Below, in pieces: positions 46,144 to 53,459 of a DNA stretch of 64,000 nucleotides. The notes under the pieces were generated by a model, which saw only the letters and a program-made list of their open reading frames with translations, was not told the DNA's origin and ran no database searches. Source of the DNA: Pseudobutyrivibrio sp. ACV-2 (lineage in GTDB: Bacteria > Bacillota > Clostridia > Lachnospirales > Lachnospiraceae); NCBI RefSeq assembly GCF_900107545.1, contig NZ_FNQZ01000002.1, forward strand, positions 62,001-126,000, read 5' to 3'. The position numbers and the translations under genes were made by a program. Positions within the stretch are counted from its first letter, which is position 1; each line of letters starts with the position of its first letter.

Positions 46144-47358
46144 TTATTTCCCCTTTGCTTTTTGAAGCACTCGTTTTGCATTTCTTTTAAACTTACCTGG
46201 TAAAAGCGCAGACAAAATAAGCTTATACATTTTTTCTTTTTTTACACAAGAATCAACTAATTTGTCAAAAGATTCCGTTTTATATTTTGAAATAAAATAT
46301 TCACGTTTAGGATTCATCTTTGCTGGGGAAAGCAGTTGGCTATTACGCTTATACAATGCATCCACACTGGTTTCAAACTGTTCACACTTTTCTAATTTAT
46401 TAAACAGTTGCCGCCCCTTTGATGTGTTAACAAGTACACACGACACACCAGAATAATCAACGTATTCAGGATTTAATTCCTGAATTCTCCAATAATCTCC
46501 AACAGTAATATCGCCATACCTATCTTTATTCGCGAACTTACAATCATAGCAACTATCCTTATAAAATAACCCTGCTGTAAAACCATGTAAATATGGATTT
46601 CTTTTACCACTCTCTACAATAGTCTTACCATTAGAAAATTCTATGCAGATATTCTTCGAATGTATCTCACCGTATAAATCCTTAACCTTATGCCTTAAAT
46701 CGACCTTTATGACCTGACTGCCCCTTTTTTTATTTAATTCCTCAATATATTTTCTAAAAATATCCTCTCCTGGTACACCATGGCATACCAGATCAACCAA
46801 AAATAGATTATCGTATTCTTTTTTTAGAAAGTTCCTAAGCGCAGCTACTTGGCAAGGCGTACCTGTAAATAGAACGTGGCCTCCTTCACTAAGTCTTCTC
46901 CTTACCTCTTTGTATATTCCCTCGCAATTACTCTGAACATATTTAGATTTTTTTAACGACTCTCTCTCATCAAATGGAACAATTCTGTGATAGACTCTCA
47001 AATCGTCTCCCCATACTGCTCCAGCAACCATCAAATCGTCATACTGACTATGAAGAGCCGTAGCTATTGCTTCAAAAGCTCCTCCTGATGCACTTCTTTC
47101 TCGCAACTCAGGTGATTCAACCATCAAAGCATAAGCTTTCTTTTCATAATTGGGCTCTATCAAATCCGGTTTCTTACCGATAGGACAAACCTTCCTACAT
47201 GCACCACAAGAAATGCATTTCTGTGTATCAATCTGAGGGTATCTCCCCCCATCTCTACCATAATAAAACCCTATAGCACCTGCCATACAAACATCACTAC
47301 ACGCGGCACATCCAGAGCACGATGAAGTATCCTTGTTATCAAGAAATGTCTCAATCAT
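46144..47358 (-). CDS. 4Fe-4S ferredoxin / FrhB-domain protein of polysaccharide locus
   Basis: 404 residues. Ferredoxin motifs CSGCAACSDVCMAGAI and CISCGACRKVCPIG at the start, then the FrhB domain (GTPCQVAALRNFL, DLVCHGVPGEDIF, ITVGDYWR) and YDCKFANKDR. It is the third member of this family in the locus and is closest in layout to the C-terminal half of the fusion protein. It lies between the radical SAM gene and the cytidylyltransferase gene. Redox reaction unknown. Confidence 0.87.
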   Translation of the reverse strand: MIETFLDNKDTSSCSGCAACSDVCMAGAIGFYYGRDGGRYPQIDTQKCISCGACRKVCPIGKKPDLIEPNYEKKAYALMVESPELRERSASGGAFEAIATALHSQYDDLMVAGAVWGDDLRVYHRIVPFDERESLKKSKYVQSNCEGIYKEVRRRLSEGGHVLFTGTPCQVAALRNFLKKEYDNLFLVDLVCHGVPGEDIFRKYIEELNKKRGSQVIKVDLRHKVKDLYGEIHSKNICIEFSNGKTIVESGKRNPYLHGFTAGLFYKDSCYDCKFANKDRYGDITVGDYWRIQELNPEYVDYSGVSCVLVNTSKGRQLFNKLEKCEQFETSVDALYKRNSQLLSPAKMNPKREYFISKYKTESFDKLVDSCVKKEKMYKLILSALLPGKFKRNAKRVLQKAKGK

Positions 47359-47387
47359 ATTTCCGATTCCTTATTTTTGACAACTAA

Positions 47388-48560
47388 TTATTTGCCCATC
47401 TGTGCTGCAATATCAGCATCTACAATTTCTTCACCAGTCTTATCCTTAAGCTGCTCCATAGAAGCTGCTGAAAGACCGTTGTTTACTGTTGCGCACATAT
47501 CGCATGTACTGCACTTATCAAGATCTTCCTTTGTAACCTTTCCATCGCGTAAGTCACGAACAATCTTGTTCTCGTACATGCTATATTTCTTCTTTGTCCA
47601 GAACTTAAGCTTGTGACGAATTACCCACCAAAGCGGTACCCAAATGTATTTGTGCATTGCAGGAGAAACTGAACCAATCATCCAGCAGTCTCTATCACAG
47701 CATCTAACCTTTGAACGTACTGCCTCTGCTTCTGGAGAATTCCAGAGCTCATCCCATGACTGATTGTTAAGGTTACCCATAACCTCTTTATCCTTTGTTC
47801 CGTTACATGGCATAACGTCACCATATGGATCAATGAAAAAAGTATCAAATGACATGTCACATGGAAGAAGTCTCTTCTGTCCATAGATATAATTGATAAG
47901 ACCATGGTTGAAGTATGCTCTAAACCACTTCTTTGGGCTCTTGCTAGCAAGAAGCTCGTTTACAAGGTTCTCAAAGTTCTGAGCAACCATTGGACGGTCC
48001 TTGATAATGTTCTTTGCTTCTACAAAATAGAAGCTGTTGTGAAGTGATGCTGTAGCAAACTCCATGCCCATTTCATTTGAAAGTTGGTAAAGAGGCACAA
48101 GGTCAGGAGCATTTTTGTCCTGTACTGTCATACCAAATCCAACATCTGTCATACCCATTTCACGAAGTTTCTTAAGAGTCTGGTATCCTCTCTGGAAACC
48201 ATTCTCAAGTCCTCTGATTTCATTATTTGTCTGCTCAAGTCCTTCAATTGAAATACGAATACCAATCTGTGGGAACTCTTTGCAAAGATCTACAATACGA
48301 TCTGTAAAGAAACCATTTGTAGAAATAACGATACGATCCGACTTCTTATATAATTCACGAACAATATCCTTGATATCTGTTCTAATGAAAGGTTCACCAC
48401 CTGTAATATTTGTGAAATACATCTTTGGAAGCTTCTTGATTGTCTCAATTGAGATTTCTTCCTCAGGCTTTGATGGCGCCTTATATCTGTTGCACATAGA
48501 GCAGCGTGCGTTACATCTGTAAGTTACAATTACGGTTCCGTTGAGTTTCTTCTCAGCCAT
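47388..48560 (-). CDS. Radical SAM/SPASM protein
   Basis: 390 residues. CNARCSMCNRY near residue 16 is the C-x3-C-x2-C site for the SAM-bound 4Fe-4S cluster; NITGGEPFIRTDI and STNGFFTDRI continue the TIM-barrel. The C-terminal SPASM-like part has PCNGTKDKEVMGNLNNQSW, CCDRDC and CSTCDMCATV for extra clusters. First gene of the second locus transcription unit, with AAAGGAGAG before the ATG and promoter copy 2 about 90 bp upstream. Substrate unknown; a sugar or a small peptide is possible. Confidence 0.9.
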   Translation of the reverse strand: MAEKKLNGTVIVTYRCNARCSMCNRYKAPSKPEEEISIETIKKLPKMYFTNITGGEPFIRTDIKDIVRELYKKSDRIVISTNGFFTDRIVDLCKEFPQIGIRISIEGLEQTNNEIRGLENGFQRGYQTLKKLREMGMTDVGFGMTVQDKNAPDLVPLYQLSNEMGMEFATASLHNSFYFVEAKNIIKDRPMVAQNFENLVNELLASKSPKKWFRAYFNHGLINYIYGQKRLLPCDMSFDTFFIDPYGDVMPCNGTKDKEVMGNLNNQSWDELWNSPEAEAVRSKVRCCDRDCWMIGSVSPAMHKYIWVPLWWVIRHKLKFWTKKKYSMYENKIVRDLRDGKVTKEDLDKCSTCDMCATVNNGLSAASMEQLKDKTGEEIVDADIAAQMGK

Positions 48561-48648
48561 TATTCTCTCCTTTTTTGGTACTATAATTTATCTAAACCTT
48601 AGCGTTTGTTAAAAGTTGCAGTTTACCCATAATGAGGCACCTTGCAGA

Positions 48649-48740
48649 ATTATACACTTTCATTGCATGTGTTGACAATCACTGATTAACACAAACTTAG
48701 TGAGTATTTTCTTATCATATTATGTAACAATTCACAATTA
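48649..48740 (-). promoter_or_regulatory. Recurrent promoter module, copy 2 (radical SAM gene)
   Basis: Minus strand: GTTACATAATAT (48720-48731 area), the box AAGTTTGTGTTAATCA, TTGTCA at 48673-48678, 18 bp, TATAAT at 48649-48654. The gene starts about 80 bp downstream. This is the most complete copy. Confidence 0.75.
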
Positions 48741-48780
48741 TGACACAAAAAAGATATATAAAAAACTCCCCTAAACAAGA

Positions 48781-48815
48781 AAAGGATTCAGTGACTATCT
48801 TGGCCCTGAACCCTT
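48781..48815 (-). terminator. Terminator-like hairpin before promoter copy 2
   Basis: GGTTCAG/CTGAATCC pair around GGCCAAGATAGTCA; on minus TTTTCTTGTTT follows. The following CTTG-TTTAGGGG is the uninterrupted counterpart of the group II intron site at 32.7 kb. Confidence 0.6.
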
Positions 48816-48961
48816 TATATTTTATTTCCTAAGCTGTTTATCCACTTATGTTTTCATCGAAAATGGCAGACACTAATTAAACCAGAATCATTCTGGCAAA
48901 AACAATTAATAAATATATATGCTTTTATGTAGCACTCAGATTATGAATTAATGTTTTAACC

Positions 48962-49020
48962 TCTAGTGGTAATTTTAGTTCTTCCAACCACCCATGGAAA
49001 CCACCTATTGATACATTCTT
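48962..49020 (-). pseudogene. C-terminal scar of an acyltransferase-3 gene
   Basis: Minus translation CINRWFPWVVGRTKITTRG then stop, against CINRWFPWVVGRTRKIH at the end of the gene at 32.9 kb. Only about 19 codons remain. The surrounding DNA from 48,816 to 49,322 has no further gene that I can support. Confidence 0.7.
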
Positions 49021-49322
49021 ACACATTAATCTCACCTATAATATATATTTACTCCTATGAAATTATACATTTAATTTATTCATGACTATTACAGAGGCTA
49101 CAATTCTGGTTGCAATGTTCAACCACTGGTATTTCTGCATGAGGAATATATATTTTTTTATCCATATTTAATATTTAACAATCCTTTTCTACAAGTTAGC
49201 GTATCAGATTAAATCACATTCAGTCCGTTTGTGTAAAAAACGAAACTCTGTTTTAAGAATTCTTCTATCTCTACCACAAAAAAGGAGCCTTACATCAAAA
49301 AACCTTATCTGCTATTCAAAAA

Positions 49323-49346
49323 GGAGCAACTCATTATGAGTGCCCC
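49323..49346 (-). terminator. Rho-independent terminator of the acyltransferase gene
   Basis: GGAGCAACTCAT and TATGAGTGCCCC form a stem with one mismatch; TTTTTG follows on minus. It overlaps the stop codon. Confidence 0.7.
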
Positions 49347-50377
49347 CTCTCCATTCTATACTTGCATATATTTTTTCCCATTCCAATTAAATTTTTATCT
49401 ATCAGATGAATAAAATATGCACATGTAATTGAAATAACAAAACTACATACTATAAACGCTCCTGAATTATCCCATGAATAATATTTATCTAAAATATTAA
49501 TAACGTATCCATGAACCAAATATAATTCAAAGGAAATCCCACCTAAAAACATACTTATCTTATTGCCAAAATAAATCCTTGTATTTGCAATCAATATAAA
49601 CATAGTAATTGCAATGCCCAATAGTATTTTCAGCAAATAATCACCTGCAAATGGAATCCATTTATACTGTAGATACAAACCACCAAGCGTTAATGATAAA
49701 ACCAGACAAGCAAGCATTTTATAAATCCAGTTTTTAGAGAATGCATTAAAAAAACAAGTTTTGATTGTTGCTAAAGCTATGCCCCATATGAACCCGTAAC
49801 ACTCAGTAGGCCATATGGTGCTTGTCATAATTCCAGCTTTTGATAGATTATATGTAACCAAACTTCCTATCATTACTAATATACTTGCAAATATTTTCCA
49901 TTTTTTTTCTTCTTTAAACAGCTTATTGGCAATCCAAAATGCAAGGAAGCAGCCAATCAACCATCGCACCCAATTGTCAATATACAATAGGGATAGAGGA
50001 CTATTATACTCTCCAAACATTAACAATCTGATTACATAAAAAAACACATCAACAACTATTGAAACAATGATTAATTTAGGTAATCGCTTTCGCCAAAAAG
50101 AAACTATCATTTCAGGATGACTATCACGTGATAAAGTCAGACCATACGCTGATGTCATAAAAAAGAAGGTAATTGCTATGTAACCAAAACTAGAAATCAT
50201 ATCCTGAATTCTGTTTTGGTAGCTAACAGGAATGTGGGCAAATATAACTACAAGGCACCAGAACCCCCTCATTGCTTGAGTATTATTTTTATCAAAAAAA
50301 CTACTGTTTACTTCACTAACCTTAATCCCATATAGAATATCCACCAGTAAAAATATAAGCGCTAGTATCATCACCAT
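49334..50377 (-). CDS. Acyltransferase family 3 membrane protein
   Basis: 347 residues. NTQAMRGFWCLVVIFAHIPVSYQN has the family R-G-x-x-x-x-x-V-x-x-x-H pattern. About ten hydrophobic helices follow. Paralogue of the protein at 55.7 kb. The region from about 50,290 through the promoter is nearly identical in the two loci, while the rest of the coding sequence has diverged. The 5' leader holds a hairpin, and a five-codon frame (MLRKW) whose stop overlaps ATG codon 3 of this gene. Likely O-acylation of an exported glycan. Confidence 0.88.
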   Translation of the reverse strand: MVMILALIFLLVDILYGIKVSEVNSSFFDKNNTQAMRGFWCLVVIFAHIPVSYQNRIQDMISSFGYIAITFFFMTSAYGLTLSRDSHPEMIVSFWRKRLPKLIIVSIVVDVFFYVIRLLMFGEYNSPLSLLYIDNWVRWLIGCFLAFWIANKLFKEEKKWKIFASILVMIGSLVTYNLSKAGIMTSTIWPTECYGFIWGIALATIKTCFFNAFSKNWIYKMLACLVLSLTLGGLYLQYKWIPFAGDYLLKILLGIAITMFILIANTRIYFGNKISMFLGGISFELYLVHGYVINILDKYYSWDNSGAFIVCSFVISITCAYFIHLIDKNLIGMGKNICKYRMERGHS

Positions 50378-50446
50378 TTTCTTAACATTAATCCCTTCAT
50401 TAATAATTTACACAAGATAAGAATGTGGCATACTGTAAATTCAGAA

Positions 50447-50474
50447 AAGGCTTGGAGTCAAGACTCCAAGCCTT
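50447..50474 (-). promoter_or_regulatory. Leader hairpin, possible transcription attenuator (copy A)
   Basis: AAGGCTTGGAGT pairs perfectly with ACTCCAAGCCTT around four bases, and TTCT follows on minus. It lies between promoter copy 3 and the acyltransferase start, about 45-75 bases into the transcript, so it is placed as an attenuator rather than as the end of another gene. Confidence 0.55.
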
Positions 50475-50526
50475 ATATAACTTCATCAATTCTCTCATTA
50501 TTTACATTGCTTTATCAACATGTAAA

Positions 50527-50611
50527 ATTATACATCCTAAAAACCACCGGTGACAATTACCTATTTATCACAAACTTGATTCATATTTCAGTTATATTAT
50601 GTAACATTTTG
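50527..50611 (-). promoter_or_regulatory. Recurrent promoter module, copy 3
   Basis: TTGTCA at 50551-50556, 18 bp, TATAAT at 50527-50532; the upstream box is AAGTTTGTGATAAATA, with GTTACATAATAT near 50,600. It precedes the leader hairpin and the acyltransferase gene at 49.3-50.4 kb. Confidence 0.72.
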
Positions 50612-50660
50612 TAGAATTTAGGATTGTTCCCCTCTTTATATTTTCTTCTTACACTCTCAT

Positions 50661-52853
50661 TTATGGTTGAAATTTAATTCCAAAATGCCCATCAAAGTCT
50701 ATGCTTGCTTCAATTTCACTCACAATATTCACTGTAATTGTTCCATCAATATCAATTACGATTTTTGTTGGATAGCATGGTTTTGGCTGATTTGGGTTTG
50801 TTGGCTCACCTGGATTATCCGGCTGACCTGGGTTTATTGGCTCACCTGGATTATCTGGCTGGTCCGGATTTGTTGGCTCTCCTGGATTGTCTGGCTGGTC
50901 CGGATTTATTGGTTCGTCTGGGTTATCCGGCTGGTCTGGGTTTGTTGGCTCACCTGGGCTATCCGGCTGGTCTGGGTTTGTTGGCTCGCCTGGGTTATCC
51001 GGCTGGTCTGGATTTGTTGACTCGCCTGGGCTATCCGGCTGGTCTGGGTTTGTTGGCTCACCTGGGTTGTCTGGCTGGTCTGGATTTGTTGGCTCACTTG
51101 GGTTGTCTGGCTGGTCCGGATTTGTTGGCTCACCCGGATTGTCTGGCTGGTCCGGATTTGTTGGCTCTCCTGGATTGTCTGGCTGACTTGGGTCAATATT
51201 TCTTGCCTCAAGAATTTCCTCTATTTCTTCTTTTGCATTATTAGCAGCTGCCACATTAGATTCAGCAGTTTTGCATGCTTTCTGTGATGCCGATAAAATA
51301 TTTCGAGAATTAATCACTTCCTGATTAATATAATCCTCGGTTTCCTTTGAGATGTGCTCATGGAAATAGTTTTCATCGGCTGCTAAAATCCTTGCTTCTA
51401 TTTCTTTATAGCGAATATCATGTTGTTCTATCCCATGTTCATCATAAAATTCAGCAGCTTTATTTACTTCATCTCTAAAATATTTCAACAGTTGTTTATA
51501 TGCTTGGCATGTTGCAGATGACTCATATTCTAATCTAGCAGCTTTTTCTTCTGGATAATACTTTTCTAGAATTGCACCTCGCTCCTCCCAGTCACCATAT
51601 CCATAACCATAACCTATAGATCTAATAACACTACTTAAACGTGCAGATTCCATATCATAATAAGAAGGATTATATCCCCATCTTCTGTTTTCATACTCAT
51701 AGTAATCGCTTTCATCCATTACTGAAGCAAGTTCTCTACTATCATAATTAGCAAACATCCCCTCATTCCAATATTGGGTTTTGCTTATCAAGTATTCCTC
51801 CATATCCATAACTTCCGCTTGACTTACTGATAATAGGCCATACCCATCACGGGCACTGATATAATAAGGCTCATCATACACATATTCCATATCCGTCATG
51901 GTTGATGACTTAAAGTCATTCATAATTCTCTGTATATTTTCGATTTTACTCTTTCTATTTTTGTCATTATCAACTAACTCTGATGACAAGGTTTTATTAT
52001 ATTCAGCCAATTCCAATGTAGATTTTGCTATTGCTGCTGCCTCATTCACTTGTTCATCCGTAGCTTCATCTTGTTTGACCTCATAAAGCTTGCCAATTAA
52101 CGCTGCAAAATTTGCTCTATATACCTCATCCCTGTTATCATATTCCATATGTGCATTTTCCGACTTTTCCTTTAAAAGTGCATAGTCAGACAATTCACTT
52201 TCAAATTTGGCAGCATCTAACTCTGAATAATACTCATGCTTATAGTTTTCGCCTTGACTAAAATAATCGTCCCACCATTTTGCATAATCCTTTTGATCTT
52301 TCTTTATATTTGCAATCATAGCATATACGCCATCATCGATGAGAGCCTTCTGATAAGCCTCCTGAATAGCCTTGTCATCAGCCACTTTTGGCGAATCATC
52401 ACTCTTCAATTCCTTTGAGGCTCCTCTTGTAGATTCGCTATTGCTATTTGAAACTGCCGAAGCCAACAAATATTTCTCCTTCATTGGTCTTTGTTCAGCG
52501 ATTCCATAAGTAACATAGTGCTTATAATATGAAGCATAGTCATCACCAAAGGCCTTAGCCAAATCTGGATTTGCTTCCTTGTAATCCGTTACATCAAAAT
52601 TGGCATTTATTTCCCTTCCTTCATAAATACCAAATGACATAAAATGATTGAACAGCGCATTTTCATCTGTTCCGTATACCTTTACAACATCAGGATACTG
52701 TGATGCATACCACTCACCATCAAATAATGAGCGTAGTTCCTCCTCGCACCCTAAATTAATTGGCTTTTCTGCAGCGTAAACAGGCGTTCCTACAAGCAGA
52801 GAAAAGCACACTGCTGTTGTCGCCAATAGCAGCCCACTTTTACGTGTTTTCAT
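50661..52853 (-). CDS. Secreted surface protein with PDNPGEPTNPDQ repeats
   Basis: 730 residues. Signal peptide 1-28 (ending VYAA). Residues about 42-123 hold two related 40-residue modules (WYASQYPDVVKVYG...HFMSFGIYEGR; YKEANPDLAKAFG...HYVTYGIAEQR), of a kind seen in Lachnospiraceae surface proteins. Residues about 150-550 are charged, helical and rich in Tyr, probably coiled coil. Residues 558-689 are eleven 12-residue repeats, PDNPGEPTNPDQ with small changes, a stiff extended stalk. A 41-residue tail follows (IVIDIDGTITVNIVSEIEASIDFDG). No LPXTG or membrane tail. GAGGAGG precedes ATG 52853. Binding role guessed only. Confidence 0.8.
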   Translation of the reverse strand: MKTRKSGLLLATTAVCFSLLVGTPVYAAEKPINLGCEEELRSLFDGEWYASQYPDVVKVYGTDENALFNHFMSFGIYEGREINANFDVTDYKEANPDLAKAFGDDYASYYKHYVTYGIAEQRPMKEKYLLASAVSNSNSESTRGASKELKSDDSPKVADDKAIQEAYQKALIDDGVYAMIANIKKDQKDYAKWWDDYFSQGENYKHEYYSELDAAKFESELSDYALLKEKSENAHMEYDNRDEVYRANFAALIGKLYEVKQDEATDEQVNEAAAIAKSTLELAEYNKTLSSELVDNDKNRKSKIENIQRIMNDFKSSTMTDMEYVYDEPYYISARDGYGLLSVSQAEVMDMEEYLISKTQYWNEGMFANYDSRELASVMDESDYYEYENRRWGYNPSYYDMESARLSSVIRSIGYGYGYGDWEERGAILEKYYPEEKAARLEYESSATCQAYKQLLKYFRDEVNKAAEFYDEHGIEQHDIRYKEIEARILAADENYFHEHISKETEDYINQEVINSRNILSASQKACKTAESNVAAANNAKEEIEEILEARNIDPSQPDNPGEPTNPDQPDNPGEPTNPDQPDNPSEPTNPDQPDNPGEPTNPDQPDSPGESTNPDQPDNPGEPTNPDQPDSPGEPTNPDQPDNPDEPINPDQPDNPGEPTNPDQPDNPGEPINPGQPDNPGEPTNPNQPKPCYPTKIVIDIDGTITVNIVSEIEASIDFDGHFGIKFQP
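50788..51182. repeat. Eleven tandem 36-bp units (minisatellite) in coding DNA
   Basis: Each unit encodes one 12-residue repeat; units differ by silent and a few amino-acid changes (S for N, D for G, I for T). The length, a multiple of three, keeps the frame if units are lost or gained. Confidence 0.9.
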
Positions 52854-52963
52854 ATATTATCCTCCTCTAAATATGTATTTATTCTGAATATGCCACTTTA
52901 GTTTGCAATTGTCCATAGTTCTTACATTTATTTTTCAATACACACTTTGTAATTATACGCAAA

Positions 52964-52990
52964 AGGATGTAGGCATTAAACCTACATCCT
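52964..52990 (-). terminator. Rho-independent terminator (GGATGTAGG type)
   Basis: AGGATGTAGG pairs with CCTACATCCT around seven bases; TTTTGCG follows on minus. Related hairpins stand at 55,636-55,665 and 60,357-60,380. Confidence 0.7.
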
Positions 52991-53052
52991 CTATACTCAT
53001 AACCTTTCAAGGCACAAAATATCTACAACATTTCTAATCGCTAAATCAGTCA

Positions 53053-53260
53053 CTATAGCTTCGATAAATACTTTTCATACTCATCCTCTGGTATCCCTAA
53101 CGATTCCATCGCCTGTTCTGCAGTCACTTTAAAGCTACGCATGATGCTTTTAACAGATGCCAGGTGTTCTTGTTCTCTTCCCTCGCTTCATGTTTTATGA
53201 TTGCTTCTTCTTCCCATCTCTGCATATATCTCACCCCAACTGTCTCGCTGGCTTTTGTCT
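53053..53260 (-). pseudogene. 3' remnant of an Rpn-type nuclease gene
   Basis: Minus translation ends EHLASVKSIMRSFKVTAEQAMESLGIPEDEYEKYLSKL and stop, nearly the same as the end of the intact protein at 60.4 kb. Upstream the frame shifts (RWEEEAIIKHEAREEN). The rest of the gene is gone. The DNA at 53,261-53,459 shows nothing I recognise. Confidence 0.8.
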
Positions 53261-53459
53261 GCGATCCCCTGTTTATAATTCGTTCTAGATTATCATTTTT
53301 AATCTCTGCATCTCTACTTTGATTATATTCAATATTCTGTCATTAGCTCTACCAATCTTGCACCTCTAAAAAAATTTTTCTTTTATTCTTCTATTTCTCA
53401 GAGGTTATATGCTTAATTAGTGCGAATTATTTTACCTTTCAGAGCTGTATAATTATCTA

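Larger units (their letters stand above)
50290..50628. repeat. Long direct repeat, copy A (with 56,624-56,962)
   Basis: Aligned to 56,624-56,962 without gaps; the 230 bp upstream of the gene start differ at only two or so bases. It covers the first codons of the acyltransferase, the leader hairpin and the promoter. Confidence 0.85.

Noticed and set aside
50788-51182. Regular 36-bp repeats looking like a CRISPR array
   Set aside because: The units are directly adjacent, without spacers, and stay in frame as 12-residue repeats within a secreted protein; no cas gene is near.
50738-51244. Long open frames on the plus strand and other minus frames across the repeats
   Set aside because: They are antisense or out-of-frame shadows produced by the repeat composition, with no ribosome binding sites.
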